Shown here: positions 26,530 to 33,836 of the stretch, one piece after another
How positions within the stretch are numbered: position 1 is the first letter of the stretch
Layout: the number at the start of each line of letters is the position of its first letter
From: Alkalibacter rhizosphaerae
GTDB taxonomy: Bacteria; Bacillota; Clostridia; Eubacteriales; Alkalibacteraceae
Direction: 5' to 3'
Length of the DNA: 64,000 nt
Assembly: GCF_017352215.1 (NCBI RefSeq)
Contig: NZ_CP071444.1
Coordinates: 1,054,001 to 1,118,000, forward strand
Notes under the pieces: generated by a model
Database searches by the model: none
Told to the model about the DNA's origin: nothing
What the model saw: the letters and a program-made list of their open reading frames with translations, nothing else
Program-made: the position numbers and the translations under genes

Positions 26530-27531
26530 ATGCAGATCCATGAATTAGTAAATGAATATGCAAGGCCTTACTCACCCTATATGGGAAACTTCGTCAACCA
26601 TTTGCCGATGGGACAGCTGGCACTATATCAAATGAATAGGAAGTTAGAGGACATTAAATCGTATTCTGATTATTATGTAAACCATTTTAATATTGATTTG
26701 GCAAAAACGAACTATCCTAAAGTACATTCCATTGAAGAGTGCCTTGGAAAAAGAGATTTATATGAGTCTTGCCTGGATGCAGTGAGGGAATCTATTGAAG
26801 CAGAAGGGATGGACAAGGTGATCAGAAGGATCTTGAATCATTATTCCTACGGACTGTCTTCCGGTCTTTTTCATACATCTATTCGACTGTTTTATGCTGT
26901 AGAAGGTTTTAAAGTTGACCATGGTCTTAAAGAAGAGGTTGCCAGAGCGCTGGCATATTATGTGACAGGATATAAGGAAGCAAAGAAATTCAGAAATAAA
27001 ATCGAAGGTCCTGAATTCAAGGACCAGATAAAGAACTTGATCCAGGATCTCTATATCAATAACTTGACGGAATCCAAATCATCCATGGGGCAAAAGATGA
27101 ATGCCTTGTACCATGACTCGAAATATTTGGACAAGGGTTTTGTCATCGCAGGAGATGAGGAAGAAAAGATCCGAACATTGTTAGGACTTACATTACCCAT
27201 GCATGATCATTATCAAAATATCATTATCCTTCATTGTACAACAGGACTTCACGCACTTATTGGACTTAAGGATTATTTTGATGATTTCTCTGAGATCCTT
27301 GACATCATGTCAACTTGTATCATCACCCACTTGTTGACAATAGATGGGCTGGAGGTCCAAGATATTAGCCCTGAATCACCAGAGAAAAAATGGGAAGACG
27401 TTATAGCACTCGGGTGTAATTCAAAAAACGTCCACACAATAAAATACACATATACCTGCAGCAAGCTGGACAAGCTGTATGCCTTGCCCACCTTAAAAAA
27501 ATCCGCTATACGAAAAATAACTAGTGAATAA
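26530..27531 (+). CDS. Questin-oxidase-like (DUF4243) protein
   Basis: About 333 residues. The pattern NHLPMGQLALYQMNRKLEDI near the start, YGLSSGLFHTSIRLFYAVEG in the middle and NIIILHCTTGLHALIGL near the end match the His-rich helical repeats of the questin oxidase family. In fungi members perform Baeyer-Villiger-type ring opening of anthraquinones and bacterial homologues are uncharacterised. ATG at 26530 follows GTGGAGG. It comes after a terminator, so it may have its own promoter. The oxygen-dependent role known in fungi is hard to reconcile with an anaerobe, so a different reaction is likely. Confidence 0.65.
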   Translation: MQIHELVNEYARPYSPYMGNFVNHLPMGQLALYQMNRKLEDIKSYSDYYVNHFNIDLAKTNYPKVHSIEECLGKRDLYESCLDAVRESIEAEGMDKVIRRILNHYSYGLSSGLFHTSIRLFYAVEGFKVDHGLKEEVARALAYYVTGYKEAKKFRNKIEGPEFKDQIKNLIQDLYINNLTESKSSMGQKMNALYHDSKYLDKGFVIAGDEEEKIRTLLGLTLPMHDHYQNIIILHCTTGLHALIGLKDYFDDFSEILDIMSTCIITHLLTIDGLEVQDISPESPEKKWEDVIALGCNSKNVHTIKYTYTCSKLDKLYALPTLKKSAIRKITSE

Positions 27532-27556
27532 AATGGAATCAAAACAACAGAATGCT

Positions 27557-28765
27557 TTAGTTGAAACTGCCATCCCAAACCGGCATGTTTTCGATGTATT
27601 GCTCCTCTACTGCCGGAACATAATAGGCACCATAGCTGTTGAGCCCGTTTTCACGCTTCATATCCGGAAGTTCTACGTAGAATTTGTAATAAGGCATGAA
27701 CAGTTTATCGGTCCTGCTCAACCGATAAACCAACTCCATCTTTTTCACATGTTCTTTGCCGGCAAACTCCTGGGGCACCGATGTGACGTAGTTTCCAGCC
27801 TCAAGCAGGGCAAGTGCCTCTTCCCCGTCAACGATTGGGTAATCGCCTACAACTTCACTCAAGTCTGTTTCATACTTCCTTGCAAGAAACAATGCCCCAT
27901 CGTCGTTGCAGTAAAACTCCAACGTATTGAAATGATAATTTAAAATGGCCTGCACCCCATCGCTGCTTTTTTCATAAAAAGCGATCCTGTATGATTGCTC
28001 CCCATAGATGTTGAAGTCTCCCCCGGAAACATTGATCATGGGATCTTTCATCCCGATGAACGCTGCAAATTCGTCTTTTAAATACTCTGCCACCTTGTAG
28101 GTTTCGTCATATGTTGCGTAGTAGGTAAAATTGTACTCCTCCGGCAGCTCCACAGGGACCTTGAAATCCACTCTTGCCGTATTGCTTGTATCCACTTCCA
28201 CTATATATTTTTCATCTTCCATGAAAAACCTTGTGGCATCAAAGTATCCATCTGGCACCGTGCCACCCAGTTTATCCGTGATATCCTTTTGGGTTTCCTT
28301 GTCAGGGACATCATTTGTGATCGGTATGTTTTTCGCATCCATGCCAAGATCTTCCGCTGTTTCCACTAAGAGCTTTTCCATCCGTTTATAGTCTGGATCT
28401 TCCACATGCTGCATTTCATCATATGCAAATTTGTTTTTTATGACAGGCAAATGGGTGATGCTCATGTCTTCATTCCAAGGATTGGCATTTGTCAGATCTG
28501 AAATATCATAGGCCATATATCCCTCGAAGCCCATCCCGCCAGCAAATTCCGTATCTATGGTGAGCATGGGCAGGTTTGGATTTGGATCCGTTGTCGTGTC
28601 GTCTCTGTTCAAAAGAGAAAGGACCGATATTACAAGGACAAAACAAGCTGCAACAGCGAGCCCTTTCCTATACAACGGTTTTCTTGATTTCGCCATATTC
28701 CCAACATCTGAAATGATATCATCATCTATATTTGTGATCTTTTCGTATAGATCTTTCCCTCTCAT
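27557..28765 (-). CDS. Membrane-anchored anti-sigma-like protein
   Basis: 402 residues: a short cytoplasmic N-terminus (about 1-32), one transmembrane helix (GLAVAACFVLVISVLSLL) and a large extracellular domain of about 350 residues that I do not recognise. Its ATG overlaps the stop of the ECF sigma gene by four bases (ATGA), so the pair is translationally coupled. By family custom it would hold the sigma factor inactive until a surface signal appears. No zinc-binding HxxxCxxC is visible in the short N-terminus. Confidence 0.65.
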   Translation of the reverse strand: MRGKDLYEKITNIDDDIISDVGNMAKSRKPLYRKGLAVAACFVLVISVLSLLNRDDTTTDPNPNLPMLTIDTEFAGGMGFEGYMAYDISDLTNANPWNEDMSITHLPVIKNKFAYDEMQHVEDPDYKRMEKLLVETAEDLGMDAKNIPITNDVPDKETQKDITDKLGGTVPDGYFDATRFFMEDEKYIVEVDTSNTARVDFKVPVELPEEYNFTYYATYDETYKVAEYLKDEFAAFIGMKDPMINVSGGDFNIYGEQSYRIAFYEKSSDGVQAILNYHFNTLEFYCNDDGALFLARKYETDLSEVVGDYPIVDGEEALALLEAGNYVTSVPQEFAGKEHVKKMELVYRLSRTDKLFMPYYKFYVELPDMKRENGLNSYGAYYVPAVEEQYIENMPVWDGSFN

Positions 28766-29322
28766 AGTTCCAAACCCTCACTTTGAAAATGTTTTTTCAA
28801 TTTGTTTCGTGTCCTCATGAGCATGGACTTGGTTTTGCTTTCGCTTATGCCGAATTGGTTGGCCACTGCCTTGATCGGTTCAGAATACCAATACCTTGTC
28901 ACAAACACGTCTCTTTCTTCTTTTCCCAAGGCTTTTAGAAACCTGCTGATACTTTCCGCAAGCTTCGTCTCTTTTATTCTGCATTCCTCATCCCTTGGCG
29001 AGGGTATGCACTCTTCGATTTCTTTTGTCAGCTCCACTACATTTGCATAGCGCTTTTTTGCATGGTTTTTATTGTAAAGATTTATGGACAAATTCCGTGT
29101 GATTTTTGCCAAATAGGAGAACAGGTATTTCTTAGGAGACCTGGGCGGTATGCTGTTCCATGCGGACATATATGTATCGTTCTCGCATTCTTCCGCATCC
29201 GAAATGTTTCGAACTATGTTGAATGATATTCGTTGAAGCCGACCTCCATACTTGACGGACGACTCTGCAATTGCTTTTTCGTCTCTTTGCAGATACAAAT
29301 CCACGATCATTTCATCCTCCAT
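28762..29322 (-). CDS. ECF-type RNA polymerase sigma factor
   Basis: 186 residues with region 2 (YGGRLQRISFNIVRNISDAE, then ECENDTYMSAWNSIPP) and region 4 (LGKEERDVFVTRYWYSEPIK, AVANQFGISESKTKSMLMRT). A strong GGAGG site precedes the ATG. Coupled with the membrane protein downstream, the likely anti-sigma. The regulon is unknown; nfnAB, divergent to it, has a sigma-A-like promoter instead. Confidence 0.9.
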   Translation of the reverse strand: MEDEMIVDLYLQRDEKAIAESSVKYGGRLQRISFNIVRNISDAEECENDTYMSAWNSIPPRSPKKYLFSYLAKITRNLSINLYNKNHAKKRYANVVELTKEIEECIPSPRDEECRIKETKLAESISRFLKALGKEERDVFVTRYWYSEPIKAVANQFGISESKTKSMLMRTRNKLKKHFQSEGLEL

Positions 29323-29399
29323 GGAAAAACCTCCTTCACCCTATATAACAAAATCTCTTCCTATTTGGTTGCATCTGAATATTTTTACATCATCTAAAG

Positions 29400-29417
29400 A
29401 CTATCCTAACATAGGGG
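29400..29417. repeat. Solo IS3-end-like sequence
   Basis: ACTATCCTAACATAGGGG matches the right terminus of the two IS3-family copies (ACTATCCTAACACAGGGG) with one difference. No transposase or second end lies nearby. It is probably the scar of a lost element. Confidence 0.5.
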
Positions 29418-29444
29418 CCTTGAAAATTAAACCACGGTAAACAA

Positions 29445-29473
29445 TTGATTGTTTGTATGTTTCATTATATAAT
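29445..29473 (+). promoter_or_regulatory. Sigma-A promoter of nfnAB
   Basis: TTGATT (29445-29450), a 17-base spacer, then a perfect TATAAT (29468-29473), 67 bases upstream of the nfnA start. Confidence 0.75.
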
Positions 29474-29539
29474 TTACCCTATAAGTTACAATGTTTTGGT
29501 GCATGAATTCTGTCAAACTAATTAAGCAAGGAGAAAGCC

Positions 29540-30370
29540 ATGTATAAAATTTTACGAAAGCAAACATTAAATGAACAAGTGAAGCTTATGGAGATTGAGG
29601 CTCCCCTAATTGCCAAGAAGGCAAAAGCAGGACAGTTCATCATACTGCGCGTCCATGAAAATGGAGAACGTATACCACTGACGATCTCCGACTATGATGC
29701 GGCCAAAGGCACCATCACCATCATCTTCCAGGAAGTCGGCAAGACGACGATGCTCCTTGGCACCCTTGAAGAAGGAGACTCCCTCCAGGATTTTGTCGGT
29801 CCACTTGGCAAAGCCTCCCATTTCCCTGAAGATATTAAGAAAGCGGCAATTATTGGAGGCGGTCTCGGTACGGCAATTGCTTATCCCCAAGCGAAAGAAC
29901 TTCACCGGTTAGGCGTTGAAGTGACAAGCATCGCAGGGTTTCGAAATAAAGATTTGGTCTTACTTGAAAAAGAGCTCCATGAAGTCTCCGACAAAGTCAT
30001 TATCACCACGGATGATGGATCCAATGGAAACAAGGGATTCGTCACAGACGCACTTAAAAATGAAATTGAATCGGGGGAAAATTTTGATCTTGTCATTGCC
30101 ATAGGTCCCTTGATCATGATGAAGTTTGTATCACAGCTTACGAAGCAATACGGAATTAAAACCATAGTCAGCATGAATTCCATCATGATCGACGGAACAG
30201 GAATGTGTGGTGGATGCCGAGTGACCGTAGCAGGTGAGACGAAATTTGCTTGTGTGGACGGTCCTGATTTTGACGGACATGAAGTGGACTTTGACCAGGC
30301 AATGCGAAGACAGGGTATGTATAAAGAACCGGAAAGCGAAGCCTGCAATCTTTTCAAAGGAGTAGAATAA
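29540..30370 (+). CDS. nfnA: NfnA-type ferredoxin-NADP+ oxidoreductase subunit
   Basis: 276 residues with an FAD-binding barrel (RVHENGERIPLTISDYD), an NAD(P)-binding domain (AAIIGGGLGTAIAYPQA) and a C-terminal [2Fe-2S] site, MCGGCRVTV then KFACVDGPDFDGH. This is the small subunit of NADH-dependent reduced ferredoxin:NADP+ oxidoreductase, which couples NADPH, NADH and ferredoxin by flavin-based electron bifurcation. AAGGAG precedes the ATG. Its stop overlaps the next gene start by one base (TAATG). PyrK- or SudA-like identity is the alternative. Confidence 0.87.
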   Translation: MYKILRKQTLNEQVKLMEIEAPLIAKKAKAGQFIILRVHENGERIPLTISDYDAAKGTITIIFQEVGKTTMLLGTLEEGDSLQDFVGPLGKASHFPEDIKKAAIIGGGLGTAIAYPQAKELHRLGVEVTSIAGFRNKDLVLLEKELHEVSDKVIITTDDGSNGNKGFVTDALKNEIESGENFDLVIAIGPLIMMKFVSQLTKQYGIKTIVSMNSIMIDGTGMCGGCRVTVAGETKFACVDGPDFDGHEVDFDQAMRRQGMYKEPESEACNLFKGVE

Positions 30371-31761
30371 TGCCAAATATGCAAAAAGAAAAAACAAAAA
30401 TGCCTGAACAGGAACCAAAAGTCCGTGCGAGAAATTTTGAAGAAGTTGCACTTGGATACACGGAAGAGATGGCGATCAATGAGGCCAATCGCTGTCTTCA
30501 ATGCAAACACCAGCCTTGTGTAAAAGGTTGCCCGGTCATGATACAGATCCCGGATTTCATCGCTCTCATCGCACAAGGAAAACACATCGAAGCTTACGAA
30601 AAGATTCGGGAAACGAACGGTCTTCCGGCAATTTGCGGAAGAGTGTGTCCGCAAGAAGAACAATGCGAGATGCTTTGCGTTAGAGGCATCAAGGATGAAC
30701 CTGTAGCCATCGGCAGATTGGAACGTTACTGTGCAGACTATGCCATTGCAGCAGGTGTAGAGCCGCTCACATGCAAATGCACCTTGGGTAAAAAAGCAGC
30801 CATCATCGGCTCCGGCCCAGCCGGTCTCACCTGTGCAGCAGATCTTGCCAAAGAAGGCGTGGATGTGACCATATTTGAAGCATTCCACACACCTGGCGGT
30901 GTATTGAAATATGGAATTCCTGAATTCCGGCTCCCAAAATCGTTGGTTCAAAAAGAAATCGACTCTCTGGTAGATATGGGAGTAAAAATAGAAACCAACA
31001 TGGTGATGGGCAAGATCCTTGATATCGACGATTTAAAGGAGATGGGGTTTGAGACCATATTCATCGGCACCGGTGCAGGACTTCCAAGCTTCATGAACAT
31101 TCCAGGCGAAAATTACAATGGTGTCTATTCATCCAACGAGTTTTTGACGCGGATCAATCTTATGAAAGGTTACAAATATCCGGAGTACGATACACCTGTC
31201 ATCCGCCACAAAAAGGTGGCAGTAGTCGGTGGAGGAAACGTAGCCATGGATGCAGCAAGATGCGCCATGCGCTTGGGTGCAGAGCAGGTTTATATCATCT
31301 ATCGAAGAAGCGAAACGGAAATGCCTGCAAGAAATGAAGAAATCGAACATGCAAAAGAAGAAGGCATCGAATTCAATCTCTTGATGAACCCAGTGGAAAT
31401 CTTGGGTTCGGAACAAGGCGATGTGACCGGTATCCGAGTCATCCGAATGGAGCTCGGGGAACCCGACGCTTCCGGTCGACGAAGACCGGTACCAATAAAA
31501 GGTTCAGAATTCGATATCGAATTGGATGCTGTGGTGGTGGCCATCGGCCAAAGCCCGAACCCGCTAATGAGGGAAGCTACTCCGGATCTAAAGACCCACA
31601 GCTGGGGTGGCATAATCGTTGACGAAGAGACTGGGGCGACTTCCATTGAAGGGGTATACGCCGGCGGCGATTCTGTTTCAGGCGCGGCCACCGTCATACT
31701 GGCAATGGGGGCTGGAAAAGCGGCTGCGAAAGCCATGCTTGAGTATATGACCAAAGAATGA
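30370..31761 (+). CDS. nfnB: NfnB-type subunit (GltD-like NADPH oxidoreductase)
   Basis: 463 residues. N-terminal Fe-S region with CLQCKHQPCVKGCP and CGRVCPQEEQCEMLCVRG, then FAD-binding IIGSGPAGLTCAADL, NADP-binding VVGGGNVAMDAARCA, and the second FAD motif GVYAGGDSVSGAATVILAMG. The length and pairing with an NfnA partner favour NfnB over the small subunit of glutamate synthase. It provides or balances NADPH and reduced ferredoxin, possibly for the reductive steps encoded upstream. Confidence 0.87.
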   Translation: MPNMQKEKTKMPEQEPKVRARNFEEVALGYTEEMAINEANRCLQCKHQPCVKGCPVMIQIPDFIALIAQGKHIEAYEKIRETNGLPAICGRVCPQEEQCEMLCVRGIKDEPVAIGRLERYCADYAIAAGVEPLTCKCTLGKKAAIIGSGPAGLTCAADLAKEGVDVTIFEAFHTPGGVLKYGIPEFRLPKSLVQKEIDSLVDMGVKIETNMVMGKILDIDDLKEMGFETIFIGTGAGLPSFMNIPGENYNGVYSSNEFLTRINLMKGYKYPEYDTPVIRHKKVAVVGGGNVAMDAARCAMRLGAEQVYIIYRRSETEMPARNEEIEHAKEEGIEFNLLMNPVEILGSEQGDVTGIRVIRMELGEPDASGRRRPVPIKGSEFDIELDAVVVAIGQSPNPLMREATPDLKTHSWGGIIVDEETGATSIEGVYAGGDSVSGAATVILAMGAGKAAAKAMLEYMTKE

Positions 31762-31768
31762 TCCATTG

Positions 31769-31809
31769 AAAAACTCCCGCTCAACAAAAGGTTGAAGCGG
31801 GAGTTTTTA
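31769..31809 (+). terminator. Terminator of nfnAB
   Basis: AAAAACTCCCGCTCAAC pairs with GTTGAAGCGGGAGTTTTT around an AAAA loop, with one bulge; a T run ends it. The stem resembles the hairpin at the end of the TnpB elements in this window. Confidence 0.85.
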
Positions 31810-31821
31810 TTTAAATTCATC

Positions 31822-32211
31822 TCACTTGTTTTTTGATTTTTCTCCTTCCGCATTTTCCAAATTTTCCATGACACGAAACCGGACGATCTTGTCTATGAGG
31901 TCATACGGAATGGGTTTGTTTAGTGGGAAGTTGACAGAGCCTTTTGCTCGTTTGTATGGCGCCAGCTCTTCATCAAAGGAAGCAATACCGCTAGGGGTAG
32001 GGTAAAAGCCGATATGGTTTTTAAAAGCGCCAAAATGCACCAGATTCCCAAACAAATAGAATGTGGGCAACTGATAACTGATCTTCTCCGTAGCTTCAGG
32101 AGCTGCTTCCAGGACGATCTTTCTGATCTTTTTCAGCTTTTCCTGAACCTCCGTTGGAAACTGGGCGATGTATTCGTCAATATTTTGGGGGCTATCTGCT
32201 TTCTTGTCCAT
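31822..32211 (-). CDS. DUF1801/YdhG-like protein (frataxin-like fold)
   Basis: About 129 residues with the family pattern NIDEYIAQFPTEVQEKLKKI, APEATEKISYQLPTFYLFGN, and a C-terminal KGSVNFPLNKPIPYDLIDKI. Bacillus relatives are described as iron chaperones with a frataxin-like fold. ATG at 32211 after GGAGG. It shortly follows a membrane-tethered XRE protein on the same strand. Confidence 0.82.
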   Translation of the reverse strand: MDKKADSPQNIDEYIAQFPTEVQEKLKKIRKIVLEAAPEATEKISYQLPTFYLFGNLVHFGAFKNHIGFYPTPSGIASFDEELAPYKRAKGSVNFPLNKPIPYDLIDKIVRFRVMENLENAEGEKSKNK

Positions 32212-32228
32212 TTTTGTTTTCCTCCTAT

Positions 32229-32594
32229 TCAACGCTGGGTCTCTTTCAGCAAATCTTCCGGAGCGACCCCCAATAGTTTTGCCAGTGCGATAAGATTTGA
32301 AGTGCTTGGGTCAGAGACACCACTTTCCCATTTGGATACTGCTTGTCTGCTTACACCCAAAGTTTCCGCTACAAATTCCTGCGTCATTTTGCATTCCATC
32401 CGGTATTTTTTTATAATTTCACCCAATGATTTTGCTGTTTCTGCTTTTTCCTCTCTAACCGGTTTTGCGTTGGTGTACTTTTTCAATGCTTTGATCATCA
32501 GTATGAAGAAGTAGATCAAGGCTCCGCATAGCACCAGCAGCACTACAATATTAAAGACTTGATGAAAGATTTGCCAGATTATATCAAATTTCAT
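32229..32594 (-). CDS. Membrane-tethered XRE-family HTH protein
   Basis: About 121 residues: one N-terminal transmembrane helix (VFNIVVLLVLCGALIYFFIL), a linker, then an XRE helix-turn-helix (MTQEFVAETLGVSRQAVSKWESGVSDPSTSNLIALAKLLGV, in two parts, about 75-115). The ATG at 32594 is chosen because GGAGG lies just upstream. Same strand as, and 17 bases before, the YdhG-like gene. A transmembrane regulator of unknown target. Confidence 0.8.
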   Translation of the reverse strand: MKFDIIWQIFHQVFNIVVLLVLCGALIYFFILMIKALKKYTNAKPVREEKAETAKSLGEIIKKYRMECKMTQEFVAETLGVSRQAVSKWESGVSDPSTSNLIALAKLLGVAPEDLLKETQR

Positions 32595-32809
32595 ACGCCG
32601 TCCTCCTTCTCGCTGATAGTGTAGCAGAATACCTTGGTTGCTTCCATCAACTATGGCGCAACTTTGTGGTTGCATCGACTGGATGAAATAGAAAATCGAA
32701 TTCATCTACCAATAACATTGTGCCGATAACAGTTTCATTTTTCTCTAATCCACTCCGCCTTTTCTCTGGTTATCACATGGATCCATATTTGCGATTCGTG
32801 TTTTTACCC

Positions 32810-32948
32810 TTGAACTACCCCCGCTTAACCAAAGGTTTGAAGCGGGAGATTCCGATTCATGGAACCGGACATTCCTGTTCGCAAAGAGTTTGGGATTTAA
32901 GTTTCCCCCTGTCATCCAGGGTCCCCTTATCCGATGGATCTTGATCGC
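32810..32948 (-). ncRNA. Omega-RNA (reRNA)-like right end of copy A
   Basis: The 139 bases after the tnpB stop are almost the same as those of the full element at 43988-44126, including the terminal hairpin with CCCGCTTAACC/GGTTTGAAGCGGG. In IS200/IS605 elements this region makes the guide RNA of TnpB. The guide would be read from the flank beyond 32810. Expression is inferred. Confidence 0.5.
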
Positions 32949-33320
32949 TCAGGCAACCGTGATCCTTGCAGGGTGGTTCAAGCACCCATTATCCCTCCAC
33001 CCGGCAACGGGCATGGGGATTACATGTTTGTCATAGACCCTTAAGATGTTTAAGGATCCGTTGATGTCGCTGTTTACCAGTTGTTGATTCTGGGTCTGGA
33101 AGAGTCCTCTTTGGATACGCCGACTCTTGTCGTAGGAGCCTTTCTCCACCGGTTCCAGGTCGTAGGCACTGACTCCGGAGGTGTAGGCTTCTTTTACCAC
33201 TACCACGTCCATCCCCACCAGGGCTGCTTTGTACCTGATCATCTCCACCAGTCGCTGGACGGAGATCTGGACAAACCCCTTGACGGGAGAATGCTGCTTG
33301 ATTCCTTTGAGATCTCCCAG
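32949..33320 (-). pseudogene. Truncated tnpB (C-terminal part)
   Basis: About 124 codons matching the C-terminal part of the TnpB encoded at 44127-45363: KGIKQHSPVKGFVQISVQRL, YTSGVSAYDLEPVEKGSY and DINGSLNILRVYDK. The N-terminal two thirds are deleted, so the RuvC site is incomplete. Confidence 0.8.
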
Positions 33321-33427
33321 GGTGTATTCTTGCCTAAGTTGATAAAAAACCACCTCTTCAGTTTTGAGATGATTTTATCGTTCAAGAGTTGCTATGAATA
33401 TGTGTACTGGAATATGCGCTTGCATTT

Positions 33428-33823
33428 TTACTGGATGATCCTACCTTCAGAATCAAACTTTGTAACTATATCAACTTTACCATCAAAGTCTGTATCTTCC
33501 ATCTGTAAATCAGCATATTCACCATCTACCATTCGAATCCAGAAATCCTTCATACCATCATTATTCTTATCCCAACTTACAAATTGAAGTTGTTCATCTT
33601 TGTAATACATTCTTCTCTCTTTTTCGTTGTTTGCATCATCATATATCCGATTAAACGACACTGTTTCTCCATCGAAACTTACGGATCCTTCGAAGTCAAC
33701 ACCCTCAGAATTCGATTTGATTTGGGAAGCCTCATCAACAACTTCAAAGGACTGCTCTTTCCCGCATCCTACAAAGCTTATGAGTAATACAATAAAACAA
33801 ATGAATATCATTGACTTGCGCAT
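33428..33823 (-). CDS. Secreted lipoprotein with Asp-rich repeats
   Basis: 131 residues. Lipoprotein signal peptide FICFIVLLISFVGCGKEQ with lipobox Cys at about residue 20. The mature part ends in two calcium-loop-like motifs, DKNNDGMKD and DTDFDGKVD, typical of EF-hand or thrombospondin type 3 repeats. Downstream of, and close to, a secreted protein gene on the same strand (13 bases apart), so they are co-transcribed. Function unknown; Ca2+ binding at the cell surface is likely. Confidence 0.7.
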   Translation of the reverse strand: MRKSMIFICFIVLLISFVGCGKEQSFEVVDEASQIKSNSEGVDFEGSVSFDGETVSFNRIYDDANNEKERRMYYKDEQLQFVSWDKNNDGMKDFWIRMVDGEYADLQMEDTDFDGKVDIVTKFDSEGRIIQ

Positions 33824-33836
33824 TGTTACTCCTCCT

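Larger units (their letters stand above)
32810..33341 (-). mobile_element. Deletion derivative of the TnpB element (copy A)
   Basis: 532 bp with both ends of the element seen at 43988-45523: right end TTGAACTACCCCCGCTTAAC at 32810 and left end GTGTATTCTTGCCTAAGTTG up to 33341, flanked by ATAAA (TTTAT on the element strand). The centre is deleted: the tnpB sequence jumps from GATCTCCCAG directly to the left end at about 33320. No full transposase remains. Confidence 0.8.

Noticed and set aside
29902-30951. Long antisense frame of 349 codons opposite nfnAB
   Set aside because: It is a shadow of nfnA and nfnB, which have ribosome binding sites, motifs and a promoter; the antisense protein shows no domain.
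30370-31761. Small subunit of glutamate synthase (gltD)
   Set aside because: No large GltB subunit; the directly overlapping NfnA-type gene fits an NfnAB pair.
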